DNA from: Limisphaerales bacterium
Lineage (GTDB): Bacteria > Verrucomicrobiota > Verrucomicrobiia > Limisphaerales > BOG-1460
Assembly (NCBI GenBank): GCA_003159675.1
Contig: PLQC01000090.1
Span: 1-32,410 of the forward strand
Direction of reading: 5' to 3'
DNA: 32,410 nt
The stretch's first letter is position 1. Each line of letters begins with the position of its first letter. The position numbers and the translations under genes are program-made. The notes below the pieces were generated by a model that was given only the letters and a program-made list of their open reading frames with translations, was not told the origin of the DNA and made no database searches. Shown piece by piece: positions 1 through 9,008 of the stretch.

Positions 1-889
<889 letters not shown>

Positions 890-1106
890 ATTGGTTTTGT
901 ATATCGATGAAACATGGCTAAAAACCGCATAAAAGATTCAATTGACATGATCATTCGGTTTTGTAATGATGGGTGCGGTCAGACTTTCTCACCAACCTTG
1001 GTTTTTTCTGACAGGCCTTCTGGGCGGCCTTGATTTTGTTGGCGGTGTCAAAACCGCCGAGGGAAAATCTGTTCAAACTTAAATCTATTAGCAATGGAGG
1101 AAGCAT

Positions 1107-1260
1107 ATGAAACTTTGCATCAGCGTCGTTGCCACCCTGTTCCTGCTGACCGTGTGGAAGCTGGAGCAATGTCACCACCGGAATAACCATTGTGGGCGCC
1201 AATTATGTGTTCACCAGCACGATGAACGGCAAGGCTGCCTTCTTCCGTCTCGCCCAGTAG
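1107..1260 (+). pseudogene. Frameshifted remnant of a small or secreted protein
   Basis: A good ribosome site (ggagg) precedes an ATG encoding MKLCISVVATLFLLT, which resembles a signal peptide. The frame then reads on into low-sense sequence. In the +1 frame from about 1165 a typical tail appears, GANYVFTSTMNGKAAFFRLAQ then TAG, resembling the C-terminal ends of large secreted repeat proteins of Verrucomicrobiota. The simplest reading is the first and last pieces of one gene after an internal deletion and frameshift. The flanking 890-1106 and 1261-1364 hold no recognisable gene. The tail resemblance is from memory of the family, not a search. Confidence 0.35.
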
Positions 1261-1364
1261 CTACCCATCACCATGAAACACATCTCTGCTTTGCCCATTT
1301 TTGAATCCGATGAAAATTAACAACCAAACCATCAACAAATGAAAGAAGAAAGAAAGACAAACCT

Positions 1365-2480
1365 ATGAAATTCTATTACTTGGACAGCCAGAATAAAACG
1401 TCCGGCCCTGTCAGTTGGGAAGCTCTCCAGGAATTAATTAATCAAGGTGATCTGGATGGAAACCCCATGGTGGTTGAAGAAGGCGGGAGCGAGTGGAAAC
1501 CATTTTCCACCATTGCCGCAAAGACGTCCTCCACACAAACTGCTTCGTCGGCGCGGACCTCAGACGGAGCCGCCGCTCAAGGAGCTGGTGGCGGGTTTAG
1601 ACCGACGTTTTTAGGTGATTTAGTGGCTGGTCCTTTAGGCATCGCCAAAGGATGGTTGAATGAGGATTTTATCAATGCGTCGATCACCTTTTTCAAAAAG
1701 GCAGGTCACTATGCGATTATTGTCGGGGGAGGACTGGGCCTTATCAAATGCATCATTTCCGCCGTAAAAACGAACCAGTTGATACCGGCCCTGGTAGGCA
1801 TTGCCTTTGTGGTTGCCCTGGCAATCTTGCAATTTACTGCGATTGCTTTTTTGGATTCGGGAGACCGCTTGATTGCCAACACTCCGGATCGTGTTTCCTC
1901 AAAGTCCTATCTGGAATGCATCGGCCTGTTCGCCTTATTGGTTGGGATTGGATTCCTGACGGGTGGACTTTTTGTGGGTCTTGAAGTGGGGGGTATGAAT
2001 GGGTTTGTAACAATTATCATCCCGTGCACAATCGTTTTCATCCTGTTGTTATATAAAGCCGCGATTGCTTTCAACCCGCAGACGGTCAATGTCCGCATTG
2101 AAAAAACCAGCGCTGGCGATGAAGCTGTGGGACTTTTAGGTTTTCTACAAAAGTCAGTGCTGAAATTGGTGCCGTCGCTTTTCTTCTTGCTTGCCGTCCT
2201 CGGCGATCTGATGATTCTTTCATCCTTCTTGTCGGCACACCCCCACCCGGCGGATGCGGCGCCCAACCTGGATATGTCAACGGATGCGAGTCAATTTGCT
2301 GGTGGCATGCCGCTAAATCAATTATCCGGCGCCTATCAAATGCTGGCGGGGTATGGCGGAATTTTGCTGGTCTTGTTGGCATGTTTGGTTCCGCTTTTAT
2401 TTTATATTTTATTTCTTCTAGTTAATCTCATTCGGGAAGTCATCCAGTCGATTTTGTCTCTGCAGACAAAATCAAAATAA
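1365..2480 (+). CDS. GYF_2-domain multi-pass membrane protein
   Basis: Residues 2-50 form a bacterial GYF_2 domain (FYYLDSQNKTSGPVSWEAL, then a Gly-Asp turn and a conserved W at about 44). In this fold family the domain binds proline-rich peptides. A Ser/Thr/Ala/Gly linker (about 53-78) leads to a membrane region with about six hydrophobic segments (around 114-133, 139-161, 183-206, 214-232, 266-288, 328-352). The GYF domain is probably cytoplasmic because no signal peptide precedes it. The next gene starts 19 bp downstream and encodes a poly-proline cytoplasmic tail, an obvious candidate ligand. Base composition is more AT-rich than the core genes further right. No enzymatic motif is seen and the function is unknown. 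Confidence 0.8.
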   Translation: MKFYYLDSQNKTSGPVSWEALQELINQGDLDGNPMVVEEGGSEWKPFSTIAAKTSSTQTASSARTSDGAAAQGAGGGFRPTFLGDLVAGPLGIAKGWLNEDFINASITFFKKAGHYAIIVGGGLGLIKCIISAVKTNQLIPALVGIAFVVALAILQFTAIAFLDSGDRLIANTPDRVSSKSYLECIGLFALLVGIGFLTGGLFVGLEVGGMNGFVTIIIPCTIVFILLLYKAAIAFNPQTVNVRIEKTSAGDEAVGLLGFLQKSVLKLVPSLFFLLAVLGDLMILSSFLSAHPHPADAAPNLDMSTDASQFAGGMPLNQLSGAYQMLAGYGGILLVLLACLVPLLFYILFLLVNLIREVIQSILSLQTKSK

Positions 2481-2499
2481 ATCAACTGTATAAAAAACT

Positions 2500-4410
2500 A
2501 TGGCCTGGACTCCACCGCCGCCGCCCGGACCGCAGCCTTCCAGAGAACCAATTAGGTCAAACGAGCTGCCGCCGCCACCACCACCTCCATCGGTTGCACA
2601 AAGGCCACCACCACCACCTCCACCATCGGCACTGGTTGCGCGACCCGAACCAATCAAGTCTCAAACACCACCCCCGCCGCCGCCGCCACCAGGAGTTAAT
2701 CCTACTTGGTCGCCGCCGCCGAGTCCACCCGCTGGCGCGGCTGCTCCCCATGTTTCCAATCATATTCCGAATGTGCCAGTTGTCCGCCAACCCATGAGCC
2801 GCAGTGCCAAGCTGGGCTGGGTCACGGCAATCCTTCTTGGTGCGCTGGGATACGGTGGCTACTGGGGCTACCAACATCACAACCGCTACCCCAAAGAAAA
2901 GGAAATCAGGGATTTTGTCGAAAAACAACTGGCAATTCCCGGCCAAAAGGTGGTTGATGTGTCTTCCAAACCCGTTGACTCCGGCAGTTCATCCGGTGGT
3001 TTTAATCTAATCGGTGAATGGCATGGCTTGGGACAGGATGGAATCCCGATGGGAGATATTTTTCAAAACAACAACAATGCTACTGTGCAGATAAACAACG
3101 TACATTTTCAAGGCAGTTACGCCTTGCGGCAAAGCAGTCCTTACTGGGAACTTGACATTAAAGACCTGCATACTGGCAGTTATAATGGAACGACTGTCTC
3201 TGGCAGCATACCTGAAGGAACCATACAGGCAATTTTACAGCCCATCTCGGCGAATTCATTTAAGATAGAATACAACGATACGGGTGATACGCGGCCGACG
3301 AATTTTGACAAAGGTGCGATTGTAATGACGCGCACTGGAACAGCCACGGCTGCTTCCGCCCAAAACAGCACACCCTCAACGCCACCAGCTGGAGTGCAGT
3401 TTGCTTTTACGGCAACCATGGAAATGACCGAAGCCCTCTTCGCCACAATTCCCGTGGAGCGATTTATGCAGCAACAGGGCGCAAACCCGATGGTTTTTCG
3501 CAAGATACAATCAATTCTCAACGGCCCGAATGCTGTGCGCCTGCGTGAAATTTCCGGCGTGTCCGGCCCGGTGACGGACTTCACCGGTAAAACGATTGTC
3601 CGGAAAACTTTTTCTCAGGGACATCGCTACACCAGTTCCGGGATAATCAAGGCCATCCGGCAAGATGGCAAGTGGCAGTTGACGCTGGCTTCCGGTCCCA
3701 ATCCCGACAAGGATGCTCCTGCTTTTGGTTACAGACTATCGGACTTCAAAGGCGAGGTCTTGTCAACCGACCAGCCGGACCAGTTGAAAGAAATCAATGA
3801 TTTGATCAGCGGTGCCAACGACACGTTGAAAAAACTTCAAGAAGCGCAGGAACAGAATCGCCAAGAAATGCTGGCTTCGCAAAACGCGGCTCGACTGGCC
3901 GCCCAACAGGAAGCACAACAAAAACGCGCGGCGGCTGAAGCTGCCCGCCAACAGCCGGCGGCCGGCTCATCGGTCAATACCGCACCGGCTCAAACGCCCG
4001 CCGCTGGAGCTGCTGCCACTACGAACATTAACAATGTTTTGGTATCTTCCGGAACGCCAATTACTGTTACCACGCTAGACACGATTGATACCTCCTCCAG
4101 CCTTCAACCATTTTACCGTGCCACTACCACCAGAGACATCAATCTGTCTAACGGCGCCACCATCCCCACGGGTTCAGACGCGAAGTTAATTATTTTCGCA
4201 AATGGAGCCGCCTATCAAATGCGCCTGGACAGTCTTACAGCCAACGGAAAAAACATCCCCCTGAACACAGATATATTTAACGTTGGCACCGTCGGACAAG
4301 GCTCTTCTCCAGTAAAAATTGGCTTTGGCGGCATATCATTGAACACCGGCAGTTTATTTAAATCGAGCAGTATAAGGCCTGGAAAACTATTCACCTTTCA
4401 CCAGCAATAA
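2500..4410 (+). CDS. Poly-proline N-tail, single-pass membrane protein of unknown function
   Basis: The product is 636 residues. Residues 4-80 are strongly proline-rich, with runs of five to eight Pro and a PPGV at about 63-66 matching the PPG-hydrophobic motif bound by GYF domains. One membrane helix lies at about 105-123 (GWVTAILLGALGYGGYWGY), which puts the proline tail in the cytoplasm and the rest outside. The outer part has a region starting YPKEKEIRDFVEKQL, a beta-rich middle, an Ala/Gln/Lys-rich likely coiled coil (about 428-485), and a C-terminal Thr/Ser/Asn-rich beta domain of about 130 residues containing NLSNGATIPTGSDAK. That last motif loosely resembles VirB10/TrbI-type surface-exposed barrels, which is not enough for a call. 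It is almost certainly co-transcribed with the upstream GYF gene. Confidence 0.75.
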   Translation: MAWTPPPPPGPQPSREPIRSNELPPPPPPPSVAQRPPPPPPPSALVARPEPIKSQTPPPPPPPPGVNPTWSPPPSPPAGAAAPHVSNHIPNVPVVRQPMSRSAKLGWVTAILLGALGYGGYWGYQHHNRYPKEKEIRDFVEKQLAIPGQKVVDVSSKPVDSGSSSGGFNLIGEWHGLGQDGIPMGDIFQNNNNATVQINNVHFQGSYALRQSSPYWELDIKDLHTGSYNGTTVSGSIPEGTIQAILQPISANSFKIEYNDTGDTRPTNFDKGAIVMTRTGTATAASAQNSTPSTPPAGVQFAFTATMEMTEALFATIPVERFMQQQGANPMVFRKIQSILNGPNAVRLREISGVSGPVTDFTGKTIVRKTFSQGHRYTSSGIIKAIRQDGKWQLTLASGPNPDKDAPAFGYRLSDFKGEVLSTDQPDQLKEINDLISGANDTLKKLQEAQEQNRQEMLASQNAARLAAQQEAQQKRAAAEAARQQPAAGSSVNTAPAQTPAAGAAATTNINNVLVSSGTPITVTTLDTIDTSSSLQPFYRATTTRDINLSNGATIPTGSDAKLIIFANGAAYQMRLDSLTANGKNIPLNTDIFNVGTVGQGSSPVKIGFGGISLNTGSLFKSSSIRPGKLFTFHQQ

Positions 4411-4550
4411 TGGGTGCAAGGTTTCTGAAACTTATTGCAATGATCCGTCAGGCTCTACCCAGATCGTTCCGGGTTAAAGATTTCACGCCAACGACATGGG
4501 CCCAGGCGAGAGGAAACGAGCAAGCGGTTGAATTGCGCCTCCGGGGTGGA

Positions 4551-4952
4551 TCATTTCAGAAAATCGTCCAACGCATTTTCCAGCTTTTTGAATGTTTCTT
4601 CCAAGCGCAGCACCAGCGGAGACATTTTCTGCCAATCCAAGTCAAACGAATAAGCGTTGCGGAATACATGACGGAATCGCAGGTATTCATTCAACGTGTC
4701 GTGAGGTTCTTCCGACAGCAACGTCGGTCGGTGCGCGGTTGGCGTTTTCATGCGCAGCAAACGTTCACGATGCCAGGCATCGCCGCGCACCGGCTCGCCG
4801 TCCAACACCATCGCCACACGCTTAAAAATATTTTCCACGCCGGTGTAAAATGAATGGAGCAAGGCTGCCAGCGCGGACAGTTCGATTTCAGTCGGAGCCG
4901 TGGCGCGGCATTTGGCGAGGAGTCCGTGAATCCCAGACAACAAACGCTGCAA
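4551..4952 (-). CDS. HepT-like ribonuclease toxin, start lost or decayed
   Basis: 133 residues of an all-helical HepT-like (HEPN superfamily) protein. The family pattern is clear: SFYTGVENIFKRVA, then WHRERLLRM, then EYLRFRHVFRNAYSFDLDW, the R/H/Y-rich segment holding the putative RNase residues. Related MNT/HepT modules pair this toxin with a nucleotidyltransferase that neutralises it. The reading frame continues upstream about 13 codons to a TGA without an ATG. The listed start is TTG with no clear ribosome site, so the N-terminus is probably damaged. The tail of an MNT-like partner lies immediately upstream on the same strand. The ORF at 4410-4853 on the other strand is its shadow. Confidence 0.65.
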   Translation of the reverse strand: MQRLLSGIHGLLAKCRATAPTEIELSALAALLHSFYTGVENIFKRVAMVLDGEPVRGDAWHRERLLRMKTPTAHRPTLLSEEPHDTLNEYLRFRHVFRNAYSFDLDWQKMSPLVLRLEETFKKLENALDDFLK

Positions 4953-4986
4953 TTGCTCGCGTTCCGTGGCCTGTTGTTTGCGGAAT

Positions 4987-5079
4987 TTATCTCACGCGGA
5001 CGAGTTCATTCTCCGTGCGTAGGTAGCGGGTGAACGGCGTGCTGCGATCCAGGTCAATTAAATCCACCGAACGGCCAAT
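4987..5079 (-). pseudogene. C-terminal remnant of an MNT-type nucleotidyltransferase (antitoxin)
   Basis: On the minus strand a 30-codon frame reads IGRSVDLIDLDRSTPFTRYL and on to ...VRVR, then TAA. This matches the end of minimal nucleotidyltransferases (hydrophobic-VDL-hydrophobic-D-L followed by a short helix). It ends exactly where the HepT-like frame begins, the usual order and spacing of an MNT-HepT operon. A TAG immediately precedes it, and nothing of the GSxxxG/DxD catalytic part is found upstream, so only the last quarter or less survives. It is too short for the ORF track. The call rests on motif plus position. Confidence 0.5.
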
Positions 5080-5402
5080 CTAAATGAATTGGCGTGAAAA
5101 TCCTCCCGTGCGCGAAATCTTAAAAGCAAAACTCCCGGAGCCGGGGGGGGGTGAGCCCTGGTATCCGTCGGGGCTGCCAGCAACAGGGCTGAATTTATTT
5201 AGAGCGATAGAGTTGCAGCCGATCCCGCTCGGTTCCCGGCTCGACGATGGACAAAACCCGGGCGATGAAATACGATCGACCTGGTCCTCGAACTAACGCA
5301 TCGAGCGGCTCAGAAACTTAACATCGGTCACGAGGCGCAGTTCATTATGAAAAATCCGTGGGTGATGCACAGGCAAAAGAACCGTCGCAGCGATTCGGAA
5401 AT
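5080..5402 (+). other. Spacer without a recognisable gene, containing a G9 run
   Basis: The only plus-strand ORF here (5084-5296) has a run of nine G, a Pro/Gly-rich product and no recognised motif. A second short frame (about 5264-5402) lacks a start. The spacer looks like decayed coding DNA between the MNT/HepT remnant and the large secreted enzyme. No promoter could be assigned with confidence. Confidence 0.4.
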
Positions 5403-8381
5403 ATGAACCTGCCAAAATTCCTCTCAATCCTTCTCGTCTCCTTGCCCCTCAGCTCGTTCTCGCAGGAGGTGTCGTTTTATACCGCCAGGCCTGACGACCC
5501 CTCCGCGGTTGTTCTCACGAAAGAACAATTTCCCGAACTCCATGCCGATGGGGTTGGAGACGACAGCGTGGCTCTGCAAAATGCGATTGGCCAGGCTGCG
5601 GGGAGCGGGCACGTGCTGCTCATTCCCGAAGGCCGTTATCGCATTTCGCGGACGATTGGCATTCCAGCAAGCACGCGCGTGATTGGCTTTGGCGTGAAAC
5701 GACCTGTGATTCTCCTCGGCGCAAATACGCCCGGTTACACCAATCACGACGAAGCCCCAAAGTATATGATTTGGTTCAGCAGCGGATTCGGCGGCGGAAG
5801 GCAGGGCGCCCGAGAACAGCCGAGCCAGGTGGACTCAAGCTTCGGGGACGCGAATCCCGGCACGTTCTACAGCGCGCTCGCCAATGTTGACATCGAGATC
5901 GGGGAGGGCAACGCAGCGGCTGCGGGCATCCGTTCGCACTATGCGCAGCATTGCTACATCGCGCATGTGAATTTTCATATTGGCTCGGGCTTCGCCGGCA
6001 TTGACGCGGTTGGCAACGAAGCCGAAGACCTGCATTTTTTTGGCGGTGACTACGGCATCGTTACTGGCAAACCGTCGCCGAGCTGGCCGTTCGCGCTCGT
6101 TGACGCCACGTACGAAGGCCAGCGTATTGCGGCGATAAAAACCGAGGAGGGCGGTCTGACATTGATCCGCAACCAGTTCACCCACGTTGCGACCGCGATT
6201 TCCGTCAATCCCGACCGCGCCGAGGAACTCTGGATGAAAGATTGCCGATTCGAAGACATCACCGGCCCGGCGCTCATCATCAGCGATGAAATGAACGCGC
6301 GGACGGAAATCAACCTGGAAAACGTCGTGTGCCAACACGTGCCCGTGCTGGCGAAGTTTCGAGAAAGCGGAAGAGAGGTCGCCGGAGCCGGCGATATTTA
6401 CTCGATTAAGACATTCGCGCACGGATTGCACATTCCCGAGCTTGGCGCGACCCCCAGGGTTGAGGACGTCTACAAGGCGATCCGGTTGAACTCGATGCCG
6501 CCGCCGTTGCCGTCGGACATTCCGGCGCTGCCATCCGTTGAAACGTGGGCCAACATCATGTCGCTCGGCGCGAAAGGGGATGGCGAGACGGATGACACGA
6601 AAGCGATCCAGGATGCGGTTGGCCAGCATGAGACGATTTTCTTTCCGAAGGGCCGTTACAAAATCACAGATGCGATTCGTCTCAAGCCCGACACGATACT
6701 CATCGGTCTCAATCCGATCGCAGCGCAGATCCGTTTGGCGGACGATGAGCCCGCGTTTTCCGGCCTCGGCAATCCGAAGGGAATGATCGAATCCTCCCGG
6801 GGTGGGAAAAACATCATTGTCGGCATCGGTCTCGACAGCGGGGCGAACAACACGCGCGCAGTTGGGCTCAAATGGATGGCCGGATCCGACTCGCTCGTGG
6901 ATGACGTGCGTTTCCTCGGCGGGCACGGCACTTCTTATCCCGACGGCCCGCGCGTTCCCATTTACAACAGCAACAACTCCGGCGACGCGGATCCGAACCG
7001 CCGCTGGAATTCAGAGTCTTACAGTCTTTGGGTGACCGACGGTGGGGGTGGAACTTTCGCGAACATTTGGACGCCGAGCCCGTACGCCGCGGCGGGCATT
7101 TGCGTCTCGGACACGGCGACCGAAGGCCGGATCTACGAGCTCTCGAGCGAACATCACGTCCGGAATGAAATGATTTTCCGAAACGTCTCCAACTGGCAGG
7201 TGGACGCCTGCCAGATGGAAGAGGAGCGAGGCGAGAGCCCGGACTGCCAGCCCGTTTATATCTCCAGTTGCACCAACCTGTCGTTCGCGAATCTCTACCT
7301 CTATCGCGTCATCTCGTCTTATTCGCCATTTCCGAACGGCGTGATTGCAGACGGTGATTCGCGCGACTTGCGTTTTCACAACGTCCATGTCTATAGCCCG
7401 AGCAAACTCGCGGCGGACAATACGATTTTCGATCGGACTCATGGCGTTCACATCCGTTCGCGCGAGATTGCACTGCTGCAACTGTCAGGCGATGCGCCAA
7501 AACGGGCTGAAGCGCTCCGATCCTCGGTCCTTGCTTCCGACGCGAAGGTCGAGAAGCTCGCAGAGGGATTCAATGACATTGAGTGCGCGACGGCGGATTC
7601 TGCCGGGAATATTTACTTCGTCGATTATCGATGGAATCGGATTTATCGCTGGTCCTCGGCTGCACACAACCTGAGCATTGTTCGCGAAGATCCAACCGGT
7701 CCGGTGCAACTTGCGTGCGACCGCGCCGGAGACTTGATTGTCATCACCGCGAACCGCGCCGCTTACACGTTCCATCCTGACAGACCGGGACACGACATCA
7801 CTGTTCTTGATCCTGTCGCCGCCGCGCCGCGCGAAGGCATGACCGCGTATCTGGCCGTGAACCACTGGCGCGACGGCCATGATTTTATTCAGGACACAAC
7901 ACGGCGCTATCCACAGCAATTCGTTTCTCCCGACGGGACCACATTTATTCCCGTTCCTCAAACATTTGGCGGCAACAGGACCGGCGGCAATTTCGGCAGG
8001 GGAGGCTTTGGCGGTGGAGGTCAAACAGACTTGCGCCGGGCTTACGGCCTCGCGCCCGGCGCCATCGGCAAACGCTTCTACGTCGGCGATGAATTTGGCC
8101 AGGTGACGTGGTCCTTCCTTGTGAATCCCGATGGTTCGCTTTCCGACCCGAAAAAGTTCTGTGAAGAAGGAGAAGGCAGCGTGACCGTTGACGAAAGGGG
8201 GAACGTATTCGTCTGCGCGGGCAACATCTTTGTCTATGACAACTCCGGCAAACGGATCGGTTTGATTGAAGTGCCCGATCGTCCGACAAGCCTGGCTTTC
8301 GGCGGTGGGGATCGCAAGACACTGTTCATCGCCGCACGCAGTTCGCTTTACGCAGTTCGCACGAAATTCAAAGGGCAGTAA
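5403..8381 (+). CDS. Secreted protein: two pectate-lyase-3 beta-helix domains plus C-terminal SMP-30/NHL-like propeller
   Basis: I take the ATG at 5403, not 5358, because it starts a clean signal peptide (MNLPKFLSILLVSLPLSSFS, then QEV); the product is 992 residues. A first Pectate_lyase_3-type beta-helix opens with ELHADGVGDDSVALQNAIGQA and LLIPEGRYRIS. A second opens with IMSLGAKGDGETDDTKAIQDAV and FFPKGRYKI about 350 residues later. From about residue 720 the pattern changes to propeller blades (DSAGNIYFVDYRWNRIYRW, VDERGNVFVCAGNIFVY), resembling SMP-30/gluconolactonase or NHL folds. A Gly-rich GGNRTGGNFGRGGFGGGG segment interrupts the propeller. The likely role is binding or cleaving a plant or algal polysaccharide; the substrate cannot be read. 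Its 3' end overlaps the convergent uspA-like gene by 34 bp. Confidence 0.8.
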   Translation: MNLPKFLSILLVSLPLSSFSQEVSFYTARPDDPSAVVLTKEQFPELHADGVGDDSVALQNAIGQAAGSGHVLLIPEGRYRISRTIGIPASTRVIGFGVKRPVILLGANTPGYTNHDEAPKYMIWFSSGFGGGRQGAREQPSQVDSSFGDANPGTFYSALANVDIEIGEGNAAAAGIRSHYAQHCYIAHVNFHIGSGFAGIDAVGNEAEDLHFFGGDYGIVTGKPSPSWPFALVDATYEGQRIAAIKTEEGGLTLIRNQFTHVATAISVNPDRAEELWMKDCRFEDITGPALIISDEMNARTEINLENVVCQHVPVLAKFRESGREVAGAGDIYSIKTFAHGLHIPELGATPRVEDVYKAIRLNSMPPPLPSDIPALPSVETWANIMSLGAKGDGETDDTKAIQDAVGQHETIFFPKGRYKITDAIRLKPDTILIGLNPIAAQIRLADDEPAFSGLGNPKGMIESSRGGKNIIVGIGLDSGANNTRAVGLKWMAGSDSLVDDVRFLGGHGTSYPDGPRVPIYNSNNSGDADPNRRWNSESYSLWVTDGGGGTFANIWTPSPYAAAGICVSDTATEGRIYELSSEHHVRNEMIFRNVSNWQVDACQMEEERGESPDCQPVYISSCTNLSFANLYLYRVISSYSPFPNGVIADGDSRDLRFHNVHVYSPSKLAADNTIFDRTHGVHIRSREIALLQLSGDAPKRAEALRSSVLASDAKVEKLAEGFNDIECATADSAGNIYFVDYRWNRIYRWSSAAHNLSIVREDPTGPVQLACDRAGDLIVITANRAAYTFHPDRPGHDITVLDPVAAAPREGMTAYLAVNHWRDGHDFIQDTTRRYPQQFVSPDGTTFIPVPQTFGGNRTGGNFGRGGFGGGGQTDLRRAYGLAPGAIGKRFYVGDEFGQVTWSFLVNPDGSLSDPKKFCEEGEGSVTVDERGNVFVCAGNIFVYDNSGKRIGLIEVPDRPTSLAFGGGDRKTLFIAARSSLYAVRTKFKGQ

Positions 8382-9004
8382 TGCGCTTGCTCGTTCGGGA
8401 GGGGGTCCACGATCATCACACTGGCCGCGGCGCCGCGCTTTCCCGGCACGACCAGCCATGTACTGCAAGGGGCCTGCCGCATCACGTTGAGAGCAGTATT
8501 GCGATGGAACCATTTTAGCCAGCCGCGGTAACCATGCGTGCACATGACGATCGTGTCCGCTTGCAAACGTCTTGCCGTTTCGACGATTACCTCCGCGGGA
8601 CGCCCCTCGCAAACGAGGATTTCCGTGGTCACTTGGTCGCCCATGCAATTGGCCAGCTCACGCAATTGGGTTTCCGCGTTGCGACACAATTCATTGAGCA
8701 GGCGAGTGCGTTGAATTCCGCGCTCCTCGCCTGCAATATTGAGTTGCACGACATGCAGCAGCACCAGCGTGGCCTCTGATTGGCGGGGAAGGTTCTTAGC
8801 GATGGCGAGGGCCGCGTGAGAACTGCTCGACAGCGTCAGAGGAACGAGAATGGTTTTAGGAGCGAATGCGGGGCGCTTTTCGTTCCGAGCATTGTTCTCG
8901 CCCTGAGCCGAGTTCAACACCCAATGGCTCACATGAGATTCGCCATTACCCTCGGCAATGGGTCGTTCGGTATTCGTGCGCGTTTGGGAACAGATGCTTT
9001 TCAT
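8348..9004 (-). CDS. Universal stress protein (UspA family)
   Basis: 218 residues with a single Usp domain from about residue 50 (KTILVPLTLSSSSHAALAIAKNLP) to VMRQAPCSTWLVVP. The segment that in ATP-binding members is GxxGxxxxxxxxxG(S/T) reads THGYRGWLKWFHRNTALNVM here. The first two glycines are present, but the last Gly-Ser/Thr is Asn-Thr, so nucleotide binding is uncertain. The N-terminal 48 residues are outside the domain and poorly ordered; no better start codon is visible. It begins 4 bp after the stop of the kinase gene, so the two form a kinase-Usp operon. In E. coli the Usp protein UspC helps scaffold KdpD/KdpE, which makes its position beside a Kdp island notable, but a link here is inference. 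Confidence 0.85.
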   Translation of the reverse strand: MKSICSQTRTNTERPIAEGNGESHVSHWVLNSAQGENNARNEKRPAFAPKTILVPLTLSSSSHAALAIAKNLPRQSEATLVLLHVVQLNIAGEERGIQRTRLLNELCRNAETQLRELANCMGDQVTTEILVCEGRPAEVIVETARRLQADTIVMCTHGYRGWLKWFHRNTALNVMRQAPCSTWLVVPGKRGAAASVMIVDPLPNEQAHYCPLNFVRTA

Positions 9005-9008
9005 ACGC

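Noticed and set aside
2472-2657. Glycine-rich minus-strand ORF
   Set aside because: Direct complement of the poly-proline codons of the gene at 2500.
4410-4853. 147-codon plus-strand ORF after the proline-rich gene
   Set aside because: Overlaps the stop of the preceding gene by one base and is the complement of the HepT-like frame, which has clear family motifs.
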